Positions 10,200 through 21,189 of a DNA stretch of 64,000 nt are shown one piece after another. The DNA is from Botryosphaeria dothidea. Taxonomy: Eukaryota > Ascomycota > Dothideomycetes > Botryosphaeriales > Botryosphaeriaceae. Every line of letters begins with the position of its first letter. The first letter of the stretch is position 1. The notes under the pieces are model-generated. The model was not told the origin of the DNA, ran no database searches, and was given only the letters and a program-made list of their open reading frames with translations. The translations under genes were made by a program, and so were the position numbers. Location: assembly GCA_011503125.2 (NCBI GenBank), contig WWBZ02000016.1, positions 992,001-1,056,000 on the forward strand. The letters run 5' to 3'.

Positions 10200-13100
10200 A
10201 AAGCTCATCAGTTCAAGGAACTATCTATAATAGAGGTCCTTACTAGAAGGATACTTTAAGAGAGAGGATCTTTGGGAGATCGTCAGCGGCGATCTTGCAT
10301 AACCACCAAAGCAAGAACGTCTGAAGCCTAAAGAAGAAGACGCTCTAGAGGAGATAGATCTTGCCAAGTACGAGCGCAAGCTTAAACGGTATAAGGACTG
10401 GATCACTAGGGATGCTAAGGCAATCTACGCAATTAAGATGACAGTCCATATAGACTACCTTCGTTCCCTATCCACGTTCTTAACCTCGAAAGGGATGTAG
10501 GACGATATTAATTCTAAATTCGAAGGAGAAGGTCCTATCCAGCAATTAATCTACTTCTTAATCTGGACTAAGATAACCTATGATCCAACCTCGAATCTTG
10601 AGACTTTCTTACGGAAGTATAGTGCTGCCTGGACAGACTGCATCTAATCTGGCCTTAAACTTCCACCTGAGGCAGCAGTCTATAAGCTGCTTGCTAAGCT
10701 GGATCAGCACTTCGATGCCTGGGTTACGGCCAAGCGCCAATCACTTCGCAATAACGAAAAAATCAAGCTCCAAGACCTTATTAATTAGATCATCGATAAG
10801 AATAAGCGCAATATACTTCTTCCGAATTTACAAGTCAATATTATTAAACGAGGAGTTAAATTCAATCAACCGAATTAATCGAATTAATCGAATTAGCAGA
10901 AATGCCTCTGCTATAATGGACCTTATCGAACGGAGAGGTGCTTCTACCTACATCCTAAATTGTCACGAGGAGGATTATTTATCCCCAATTAGAAACTTAT
11001 TAGCGAATACCATGCCTCTTAATCTAAGGATCAGCTAAATACGAAGTCCGATACGAAATTAGGAGCCTTAAATTACATAGTAATTATATAGTTACCTCTT
11101 AAAGTTCCTATAAAGTCTAAGGAATAGTTCCGTGAACACTTTATTATTAACACTAGAGCCTACTATTACTGCTATAATAATCGAGAAGCATTCTTAGACC
11201 TCTAAGATATTCTACTAAGTAAGATCTATACCGGAGGAGGACTAATCCGAGTACTTAGCAGAGAAATAATTTAACTTACCTACCTAGATTCTAAGAACTA
11301 TAAGATTACGAGAACTATCTAGCATATCCTCTATACTCCCGATTTGCTAATTAGTATAATTTTCTCTCGGGTCTTCTATAAAAGGAAAGGTAATTAGCTC
11401 TTCTTCTATAGATTAAATAAGCTAGGATTCTATACTCTATTAGGCGAAGAAATTATATACACGCCTTATAATAAGGAACTCGGCTTCTTTAGCCTAAAGA
11501 TTATTACTATCGGCAACGAATCTAAGAATTAACAACGCTAATTACTCCTTCTAATCTTACTAATTAAGATCGATATTAATCTTCTATATTAACGAATAGA
11601 ATATATATTATTTTAAGCCTGCTAGATACTTGCCTAGTAACTTAGCTATTAACTTACCGGCGAACAGGGCAACTACGAGATCTATACCCTTACTAAATTA
11701 TAAAGAAATATTAGCTATAAGAAGTAACGACGTGCCTCTAAACTAGGTAAATTCTATATCGATACCGTTTAGATATCTACTCCTAGAATGCACGGCGAAC
11801 GCTACTTTCTCCTTATAACTAATAATATAACTACGTTCCGCTAGGGCTACCTATTTAAGAAGAAATATTATATATTTAACACGCTTAAGGATTATATTAA
11901 GATGTAGAATACTTAGACCGGGAACTACCCGAAACGAATTCGAATTAATAATAGTCGAGAATTTGTAATAAATTAACTCCGAGCCTATTGTAGCATAAAA
12001 GGCATTAAACTTAAGATTTTAGCCCTATATATACCTAAATAGAATAGCAAGGCTAAGAAGGCTAATTATATTATCGAAACCCGAATTAGATTAATACTTT
12101 AAGATGCCGGACTGCCCTTATTTCTCTAGCTAGAAACCTTAAATACCGCAATTAAGATTATTAATCGGATACCTACTAGAATTAACAAGGATTCTAAGAC
12201 CCTATACTAGTCTCTTAGCGAGATATTAGAAATATCGAATACTCTTCCTAATATTACTAATTAGAGGACCTTTAGCTATACTACCTACGTCTATATTCTA
12301 AAGTAACGAAGAACCTAAGGAAATAAGCTCGAGCTTAGAGCTTAGAAGGGAAATCTTATCGGATATAAGAAAGATAATATCTACCGTATCTACTTGCTTA
12401 GTAAGCGTATTATTATTAGAAGCTCCTATATTATATTTAATAAATCGAATCTAGACCTCCCTAATATTTTAAATAAGGACCTCTTAGATAAGGAGGACCC
12501 TATAATCGAATACGTTAGACTCCCCCTTAATTCGGAGGGTAGAACTCTATTAGATCTATCTTAGCATTAAATTAAATCTTAGTAATTAGAAGAATATAAA
12601 TAGATAGATAGACTCTAGTTAATTGCTTAATAAGCTCTACGAATTTAAGATTAACTAGACTTACCTAGATTAACTAGCACTTTTAACCTACCTAAATTAC
12701 CTAATCTCGGAATAATACGTTAATCTTTAATCGAATCTCTACTAATTTCGGATATAGAATAATATCTACTACTAATTAATAACTAAGACTAACTATTAGA
12801 ATTATCGGAATTATCTTCGGCTTTAATACCTATAGCTAACTAAGAAGAATTAAGCTAGCCTACCCTAGTTCGAAAATTATTACGCCCTAAGATTTAGATA
12901 GAGAAGGGCTAAACTTATCGAAGAATTATAGAAGTACGCACCGGTAAACCTAGACGCCCACGCACTATTCTATTAATTCTACCACTAATTATAGTATATT
13001 ATTTTACTATCGGGCTAGATCACGCGCCTAAAATTAAGGACCTACTACTAGAACTACGAGACTAGACTAAAGCTATAAATTATCCTCTTAGGGATTATTA

Positions 13101-13763
13101 GATTTAAGCTACTACGAAGGAAATTAATTAATATAAGAAGAATAGTACCTAGATACTTACTAAGCCACCTAATTTAGCTAGGATCTTACCCTATACCTAG
13201 GTCTTTAAGTATAAGGCTAATTTAACCGGAAATCTCGTATCTTATAAGGCAAGACTTTATATTAGAGGAGACAAGCAACGCCCTAGACTTAACTATCTTA
13301 AAACCTTTATATTAGTCGTTAAGCTAGCCACCTTTAAGATTATTATAGCTCTTATTATAATTCTAGATCTCGAATGCCACTAATTAGATATCTCTTTAGT
13401 ATTTATTAACGGCAAGATCGATAAGGATAATATCTATATAGCACTTCTACCGGGATTTAATAACTAACTAAATAGAACTAATCTCGTTATACATCTCTAG
13501 AAGGTACTCTATAGATTAAAATAAGCTCTACGCATCTAGTAGCAGGAGATTACTCAACATCTCGCAACTATTCAATACTACCCACTAGAATTAGATCCCT
13601 ATATATTCTAACATACTTAGTATAAGGGAATTATTATTATCTACGTAGATAACTTAATCCTTATTTACTAGGATAAGGATATCGTTAACCTTATAAGAAG
13701 TCAACTATTAGCTAAGTACGAATTACGCGATTTAGAACTAATTTATTACTACCTCGGCATAAG
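10200..13763 (+). pseudogene. Copia gag-pol, 5' segment
   Basis: Readable gag pieces include LAKYERKLKRYKDWITRDAK and LIWTKITYDPTSNLETFLRK, then AVYKLLAKLDQHFDAWVTAK, separated by single stops. This is the gag-like region typical of fungal copia elements. Downstream of about 11040 the sequence becomes TA-rich with stops in all frames. The YVDN remnant of the RT motif lies near 13640, and YYLGIR at the LINE junction marks the RT region. The frame resumes after the LINE at 18905. Confidence 0.8.
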
Positions 13764-13771
13764 GAAAAAAC

Positions 13772-15034
13772 ATGACCACACCAAAAAATCGACCCCAAGC
13801 TACGGCGCCGGGAGAGGGCCCTAGGGACTATCCTAGGCTTCGCGAGTCCCAAAACAGTACTCAAGACAACTGCAGCCGCGAAGTAGTTGATGTAGAGGAC
13901 ACAGGAAGAGGCGAACAGCCTCCCCCAGTGACTACCCCTACCCAGCCCTAATACACCCCCAAGAAACCGCAGAGCACCCAGTACAGCGTAGAATACGTTG
14001 AGAGAGCCTCAAAAACAGCAGACACCCTCCTCCAAGCCCTACAAACATCCGCTAGCCTCCCTTCAGTCCTCTCTAGCCAGGTGAAAAATTTTCTCGACAT
14101 TGCCAAGACAATCTTCCAGGATCATATTACTATCTGCCAGGAGGCAGCCACCAAGGAGCCAGGCCTTAAGGACATCCTCAAAGAGGTCCAACAGGTCCAA
14201 AAGACAGTCAACCGTATCCAGGCTACCTCTACACCCACACCCAACACTCGCAGCTGGGCACAAATTGCAGCCCAAGCAGCCCCGAAGCCCCCTACCCCCC
14301 CAGCCACCACTGAACTTACCCTCCACTTCCCAGAGATAGCAAACAGACAAGAAATAGCTAAGCTCTCAAATGAGGCAATCATCAGAAAGATCCAGGCAGG
14401 AAAAAGCTGGGCGTGCAAGAAAGTACTTGCTGCCAAGAAGCTCCCCAGTGGAGACGTTAGGATCTTTATACCGGATGAAGCAACCAGAACAGCCCTTCTC
14501 CAGGACCAGGAATGGACTACAGGACTGGGAAAAGAAGTCAGGCCTAACCAGCAGCTATACTCAGTGCTAGTACACAACGTCCCTCGAGAAGGAATCGATA
14601 CCACAGATCCCCAAGCCATCCAAACCATCCAGGAGCAGAACCTATCTCTACACCCAGGACTACGTATCAGCAAGCTGGCCTGGCTAAAGAGGAAGCTCCC
14701 AGAGGGGAAAACTCACTCAGCCATCATCCTCAGTACTACAAACCCCGAAACCGCCAACCAGATTATTGATAAGGGGCTTGTTATTAACTTTGCTATCCAT
14801 ATAGCGCAGTACTATAATGCAGCCTTCATAGTAACCCAGTGTTTTAAGTACCAGGCCTACGGTCATATTACCAACTACTGTAAAAAGGAGGAAAAGTGTG
14901 GACAGTGCGGCAAGGCACATAATACTAGGGACTGCCCTAAGGAAAGCACGCAGTGCGCAAACTGCTCCCAAAGGCACACAGCCTGGAGCAACGTCTGCCC
15001 AACACGCAGAGCCTGCCATGCCAAGGCCGCCTAG
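13772..15034 (+). pseudogene. LINE ORF1 (gag-like, zinc knuckles)
   Basis: The first ATG of the element (13772) opens a frame broken by TAA at 13949-13951 and TAG at 15032-15034. The latter reads as former TGG, and translation could continue towards 15320. Mid-region helices precede an RNA-binding part, then three cysteine knuckles: CFKYQAYGHITNYC, CGQCGKAHNTRDC and CANCSQRHTAWSNVC. In the first, the second cysteine position is Tyr (TAC), again what RIP would make of TGC. The product would bind element RNA and act as a chaperone in the ribonucleoprotein. Its two stops and the damaged knuckle make it non-functional. Confidence 0.88.
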
Positions 15035-15324
15035 GCCCGCCTAGCAGCACCAGAAAGGCACCGGGAAGGACCCCTGATAACCAAGACACAGCCCTAAACT
15101 AACTAGCTGACGGTCGGACCAAGGAAGAGGATCAGGGAGGAGGAGCCGGTCAAGAGGGGACCAGGCAGGCCAAGAGACTTAAGCCGCCCCCCGCCTCCTA
15201 ACCAAATGAGGTTCACTAGACTTAACAGCTCACAACACGCCTTAGAGGAGCCCGCGGGAACTCCCTCCTCACAGCCCACACCACTAGCCCCCTCGCAGCC
15301 GGACCTAGAGATGGAAGGAAGTCA

Positions 15325-18300
15325 ATGTTAGACATAGGCTCTCTCTCCATCGTACAGTATAACGTCCACAAGAGTAAGGATAGGGTAATGCTCCCGCTCT
15401 TTAAGGAAGTGGACCCAAAGATCCACCATATCCTGGCCATCCAGGAACCTTGGAGGAACCCGAGGGTCAAGACAACAGCAAGACACCCTGCCTACCACAC
15501 AGTTTTTCCCCAGGAGGGAGTGGCAAGAACCTGCTTCTTTATAAGCAAGGCCATTAGCCCCGACTCCTGGCAAGCAACAGTCCATTCACCAGATCTCATC
15601 ACACTATCCCTCATTACTAGGACACATACAATCCACATCCATAACTGCTATAACCCCCCACCAGCCTCCCACACTAGTACGGCTCTAGAAACCTTAGCGC
15701 TTCTCCCAGAAGCCCTTAGAAAACCAGGGGAGCATGTCCTACTAGGGGACTTTAACCTTCACCATCCTACCTAGGGAGGCATTACCTCCCCTACACACCA
15801 TACTCTTATAGACGACCTTATTAAAATAGCTACGACAGCTAGCCTTAACCTAGCCCTTCTAAGAGGTACTATTACTAGGAGAGAGGGTAGTAGCGAGAGT
15901 ACCCTAGACCTTATCTTTACCACACGGTGGCTAGAGAAGAGGATCCTTAGCTGTAGAGTTAGTCAGGAGCTCGAATCCTCCTCAGACCACCTACCTATCC
16001 TCACCATACTTAATATCTCCCCTACCCCTACAGAACCACGTCCTCCAAGGCCCCAGTGGAAAAAAGCAGACTGGAATAGAACCAATCAGGTGCTCCAAAC
16101 AAAGCTCGAATACCTTAGAGCAGCCCCTCTTAATACGAAAGCAGACCTAGACCACTTTACAGAACTACTCCAGGAGGTCATCCAAAGAACAATCCAGGAA
16201 ACCATCCCAGTGGCGAGACCCTCGCCCTGGGCCTCTATACAATGGACAAAGGAGTGTTCGGACCTAGTGCACCAGGCGAGAGCAGCTAGAAGGAAATGGA
16301 CAGCCACAGGGAGGGAGGAGGACTGGGTGGTATACCAAACTATTGCTAATAGCAAGAAGAGGCAGATCAGAAGGGATAGAACAAAAGTATGGCGCAGAAC
16401 AGTAGCTGAGATCACCTCAGACCCATCTGCACTCTGGAAGCTCTCAAAGTGGGCAAGAACAAGGGCACTAGAGCCTCCAGCCCCACCTCAGTTCCCACCC
16501 CTCCAGGGAGCAGATGGACAACTGCGCTACGACAATCCGGCCAAGGCAGAAATCCTTACCAACCAGTTCTTCCCCCCTCCCAGGGCCACCGACCTCTCAG
16601 ATCTGGATGGGTGTATATACCCAGAGCCAGTGGAGATCCCTCAAGACCTTACTGAAGAGCAGGTCCTCCATACCATCAAGAAGCTCCCCCCAGATAAGGC
16701 ACCAGGCCCAGATAAGATTATCAATAGGTTCCTAAAGCAGTGCGCTCAGACACTAAGCGGACCACTCACTAGGCTCTTCCAGGGATGCCTCGCACTTGCA
16801 TACCACCCTAGGCAGTTCAAAAGCTCCATTACCGTAGTCCTAAGGAAACCACAGAGGGATAACTATACCAAAGCCAAATCATTTAGGCCGATTGCCCTAC
16901 TTAATACGCTAGGGAAGCTACTTGAGAGGATTATAGCAGATAGAATCTCCCAGGCTACTGAAGCATACGGCCTGCTCCCTAATACACAGATGGGAGCTAG
17001 GAGAAACAGGTCCGCAGTAGCAGCTCTCGACCTGCTCACAGAACAGATCCATACTGTCTGGGCACAAGATCCAGGGCTGGTGGCTTCAGTCCTCAGCCTG
17101 GATATCTCGGGAGCATATGACCACGTATCTCATAGAAGGCTTCTCTACAATATAAGGATGGCAAAACTCCCAGAATGGGTAGAAAGATTCACTCGATCCT
17201 TTCTACAGGACCGTACCACTCAGCTATCCTTCGGAGACTTTACCAGTCCACCAATCCAGACCTCAACCGGGATTCCCCAGGGATCCTCACTATCTCCGAT
17301 CCTCTACCTATTCTTTGCCTCTAACCTACTTACACAGCTACGCAGGGGCAATACCTTCCCCCTTGGATTCGTCGATGATACCAATATTCTAACCTTTAGT
17401 AGATCTACAGAACAAAACTGTAGGACACTAGAGGGCGTACATCAAATTTGCGAGCGCTGGGCAGCTACCCACGGGTCAGCTTTCTCGCCTGACAAGTATC
17501 ACCTCATTCATTTTACAAGAAAACCAAGAAGATTCAATATGGCAGCAGAGATCCGTATCCCTGGATTTGCTGGATGCCCAGAGCCTACAATCAAGATTCT
17601 AGGAGTCCACGTAGACAACAAGCTTAGATGGGGACCCCACATCAGGGAAACAGGAGCCAAGGCAATCAAACAGTGCACATCTCTCTCTAGACTCGCAGCA
17701 TCCACCTGGGGAGCTTCATTTACTAAAGCCCGCCATATCTATATGGCTGTGGTGAGACCAGTCATGACCTACGGCTGTGGGGTATGGCACGTCCCAGAGG
17801 GAACCCCAGGGTGGAGAAAGACAGCCACCCAGCCACTGCAGAAGATCCAAAACCAGTGCCTACGCACCATCTCAGGGGCATACAAGTCAACCAGCACACA
17901 AACTTTAGAGCACGAGACGGGGATTTCCCCACTCTCACTCTACCTGGACGAACTGGCGCTGGCCCAGACTATTAGATCTAGGGATGGCCCAGTGGCAATG
18001 GTGGTAGAGGACACTTGCCAGAGCATTAAAGAGATAGCCCGGGCCACACTAGGCACCAGAGGCACAGCCGGCCCAGCCAGAAGAACTCTGCTTAGAGAAA
18101 GAGCAACAGCCCTCCTTAACTACTGCCCCCCTACCTACCAGAGTCTTCCGGAGCGAACAAGACTACGCATAGCATATAGGAACAAGTGGAAGAAGAGATG
18201 GACAAAGTTTACCAGCCAAGGAAGGCAAGATAAGCTAGTAGCCCAAAGCACACAGTGGAACCCAAAGATTCGACAAATTCACAGCGAACTGTCTAAGCCA

Positions 18301-18660
18301 CAGAGCACACTCGCCACTCTACTGCGTACTGAGCATATTGGACTGGAGGACTTCCTCTCTAGGCGTAAGGTGCCAGGACACCCTAGCCCTGCCTGTCCAT
18401 GCGGCTGGCATAGACAAACCCCAAAGCACATCCTCCTCTTCTGCCCCCACTTCCAACAGGGCAGGGCACAGATGCTCCAAAGGGCAGGGACTACGGACTA
18501 CTATTCCCTCCTCTCAACGAAGAAGGGAATCAAAGCAGCAACAGACTGGTTCTTACGCCTAGGGCTGCTCAAGCAATTCAGCCTGGCAAGGGAACTAATC
18601 CAGGAGGACAACCAGGAAGAGGAACCAGGAGGACCACCAGGACCACCAGGATCCGGATAA
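15325..18660 (+). pseudogene. LINE ORF2 (endonuclease + reverse transcriptase)
   Basis: The N-terminus is an exonuclease-endonuclease-phosphatase domain (SIVQYNVHKSKD, AIQEPWRNP, LLGDFNLHHP) stopped by TAG at 15772-15774 where TGG is expected. The frame remains readable to an SSDHLPI motif near 15980. The RT domain follows without further stops: KAPGPDKI, FRPIALLNTLGKLLER, SLDISGAYDHV, TGIPQGSSLSP and the catalytic FVDDTN at 17368. A C-terminal cysteine cluster reads CPCGWHRQTPKHILLFCPH. Endonuclease nicking and target-primed reverse transcription would be the role of the complete protein. The stop severs endonuclease from RT, so this copy should be immobile. Confidence 0.92.
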
Positions 18661-18904
18661 CTACGAGGACAAGGACTGAAGGGATAGGTCTAGTAGGTGA
18701 ATGTAGGGCTGCCATAGCAGCCGCTACTGGTAAGAAGGAAAAACAAGAACTAGTATAGGATAGCATGCCCAGAGAGAGAGGAGGGGTTTTTGCCAGGCGA
18801 AAAGGTTTTCCCCCTCGTGTAAAATAACTATAGATAGCCAGCCCCGCATGGACCCGTAAGGGAGCTATATCGGGAAGAAATGAATTTATCTACCTCGGCA
18901 TAAG

Positions 18905-19737
18905 AATCGTTAGAGATCGCCTAAATAAGACAATATAGATTAGTTAAGAGTCCTATATTTAGAGGATACTATCTAGGCATTACATGGAGAATTATAAGCT
19001 AATATCAACACCAATAGAACTATCTAGAGCTTTATTCACACTAAGAGCTAAAGAACAAGCCCTAATTAACCTGATTAATAAATATCAATCCCTTATTGGA
19101 TTAATTGGATACGCGGCGAATATAACACGAGCTAACATTACTTACGCAACCTATAAGCTCTATTAGTTTACTTACAACCCCTTAGAATCTTATCTAAATA
19201 CAGCCTACCGGATTCTTAGATATTTAAAGGGTAAACTAGATCTTTTAATTAAATTCCAAGCCTCTAAAGATAATCAGCTAAATCTCCAGGGATTTAGTAA
19301 TGCTGCTTATGCTAATAATAAGGAGAATCGGGCCAGTACTTAAGGATACGTATTTCTGGCTGCCGGAGGACCTATCTCGTTTAAATCAACTAAGCAAAGT
19401 AATGTGGCTACATCATCCACTGAAGCTGAATACGTGGCAATGACCCTCGCTGCAAAAGAAGCTCTCTAGATCAAGAATCTCCTTAATGAACTCGGATATC
19501 ATAGATCTGACTTAGCACCAATCCAAATGAATGGCGATAATTAACTAGCAATTAGTCTCACTCGACCTAACCGCAAGGACAATTCCAGGATCAAATATAT
19601 TGAGACTCAGTATTACTTTATTCGCCAGCAAGTCGAAAAGGAGAAGATCAAATTGAACTACGTCCTAACTGAGCATATGATTGCCGACGTGCTCACTAAA
19701 CCATTACCCAAATTGAAGTTTAAACGTTTTGTTAATC
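18905..19737 (+). pseudogene. Copia pol, 3' segment (RT end and RNase H)
   Basis: Continues the copia frame after the LINE: RT C-terminus (YKLISTPIELSRAL, SLIGLIGYAANITRANITYA), a stop, then RNase H (GFSNAAYANN, FKSTKQSNVATSSTEAEYVA, ALWIKNLLNELG with W now TAG) and the usual copia tail IADVLTKPLPKLKFKR. RIP damage is lighter here than in 11.05-13.75 kb. A purine-rich ggagggtg directly before the 3' LTR is the probable polypurine tract. Confidence 0.88.
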
Positions 19738-19858
19738 AAATTGGACTTTGTAAGCAACCCAGATTGTAAAGCATTAATTCTATATTCTGTTATTTTGCTC
19801 TTATATCACCACCTTCCTTATTTGGCAATCAGTCTGGAGGTAATTGATCTGGAGGGTG

Positions 19859-20023
19859 TGATGGAAAATGAGCTCAATCACCTCCGTTATCTGTTATTGG
19901 ATAGTATATTAGCTTAGTCATTCATTCTGAGACGTCTTGGGAGCAACACCACGAGCGCCTTAGCAACCAAGCAATCAAGTCATTCATTCATCGATTCCGA
20001 CCGATCAAGCGCAAATTTCATCA
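19859..20023 (+). repeat. Copia 3' LTR
   Basis: 165 bp, TGATGG..ATCA, matching 9740-9904 with one visible difference, and followed by the target duplication GTAAA. Reads as the downstream boundary of the insertion into NLR-like gene 1. Confidence 0.93.
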
Positions 20024-20028
20024 GTAAA

Positions 20029-20598
20029 CCTTGATCGTACCAAGGCAAGCTCTTGCCATTGATTTCTCGTTTCCAGGTGATGCTTAGGTCAAATTGCCTA
20101 ATCAGAAGTCAACATACAGCTTGCGCATGAAGCTCAAGACAATAAACACCTTCCGATGATGTTCAGAGTTGAATCAATCTCGGTTCTCACTCGCTCAAGT
20201 CTGTTACAGGACTGGACAACATACTGCTGGCACAGCACCCACTTCGTGTTCTTGCTGAACCAGCCTTCTCCCGCATGGAGAGCAGCACGCTGGGCCTCGT
20301 TTCGAATCCGTAAGAACTCCTTTTGACAGCGGTCTAGCAAGTTCGTGAGCCTGAGAATCACTCGTGCGAATTTTGGAGGACAGCCGCAGCGCTTGAAACC
20401 TTCAAGAAAGGAATTCGCTCGGACAACAAGCTGTTCGACATCGTTGGTCTTTTCCAGCAGGTCCTTTACCCCCTTCTGGGCTCGATGGACCTTCTCGAGC
20501 GTGTCATACGCTTGTCGGCTATACTTGAAGACAACATCCGTCAGCCCGACAACAGAAAAGGCATTCGCAGCGCTAGAGAAGAGCTCGGTAGAGGTCAT
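20029..20598 (-). pseudogene. NLR-like gene 1, N-terminal half
   Basis: Exon 1 (20598-20150) encodes about 150 residues, starting MTSTELFSSAANAFSVVGLTD, predominantly helical with a central cysteine-containing segment. It is collinear with the first exon of the paralogue at 23962 (MASSEIFSTVANAFSVVGLAD). A 52-base intron (20149-20098) has its donor after the same GGA-AG codon as the paralogue. Exon 2 begins RQFDLSITWKREINGK and is cut by the copia LTR. This N-terminal type (short hydrophobic helix then helical bundle) is found at the front of fungal STAND/ankyrin proteins. I infer that family but cannot assign a Pfam entry. Continues at 9739-8765. Confidence 0.78.
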
Positions 20599-21189
20599 TC
20601 TGTGGAAGGATGAAGAGGTAACATGAATGCTGGTGTCCAGATAGCGGTTGGGGCGGGGCTTAAATCGAGGCTGAATCAGCTTTGCGTAAAGCCTCGAACA
20701 TCGCTGCGCCCCGCGCCTCTGTCAGCCACGTTGACACCTTGTCACTTGATTGAGACGCAGCATGCATCGATGATTGGCGGTGTACAGTGCTTCTCAGGCT
20801 CGGCTTATGCGGATCGGGAGGCGCCAGTAACCGCCACTGCAGGATTCTATACGAGTTAGTAGCAATCCGAAATTGAGGGCTAATGCGTGGGGAGCGGAAG
20901 CATTCATCCAGACGCAAGTGTCTTATGGTAGAGGCACCATGATGTGGTACCTTTAGCTGAGAGAAATGCTTGCAATGCCATTCCGCTTAAGCCCAACCTG
21001 GAAAGCACAGTAGCGAGACCATATAATGACTTGTTTTAGTCTGGTGTGTGGATAGTCGCGCAGATCGCCTTCCCGAAGATTTGAGATGCCTCTGAGTGAG
21101 TTTTTGGCCATGCCGACAAATTTTTATCTTCTTGCTACAACACAATTTACATGCGTACAAAGACAATTATATAAAATCGAGTATCCCAA
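20599..21189. other. Intergenic, between the two NLR-like genes
   Basis: Upstream region of gene 1 and 3' flank of gene 2. I see no coding frame, no LTR end and no convincing TATA box. A gccccgcccc motif on the minus strand lies about 60 bases before the gene 1 ATG. Confidence 0.5.

Larger units (their letters stand above)
13764..18889 (+). mobile_element. Full-length Tad-like LINE inserted in copia
   Basis: A non-LTR retrotransposon flanked by a perfect 15-base target duplication, ctacctcggcataag (13749-13763 and 18890-18904). It has two ORFs: a gag-like ORF1 with zinc knuckles, and ORF2 with an apurinic-type endonuclease followed by reverse transcriptase. It begins with A-rich gaaaaaac only eight bases before the ORF1 ATG and ends ggaagaaatgaatttat with no long poly-A. 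It retains normal CA/TG content apart from scattered TGG/CAA-to-stop changes. A second, RIP-destroyed copy starts at 258 on the minus strand. Named Tad-like from layout; the clade needs a phylogeny. Confidence 0.93.
9740..20023 (+). mobile_element. Ty1/copia retrotransposon, itself split by a LINE
   Basis: 165-bp LTRs (9740-9904 and 19859-20023) bound the element. I see one difference between them, a T/C in cattcattYatcg. The 5-bp duplication GTAAA flanks it (9735-9739 and 20024-20028). It carries a gag-like frame near 10200-10800, a decayed pol whose YVDD motif now reads YVDN (about 13640-13654), the interrupted RT segment around 18984, and a copia RNase H ending near 19740 (TKQSNVATSSTEAEYVAM, then LTEHMIADVLTKPLP). 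Without the LINE the element is about 5.1 kb, normal for copia. The 11.05-13.75 kb segment is RIP-saturated while LTRs and gag are not. It interrupts an NLR-like gene on the other strand. Confidence 0.94.
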
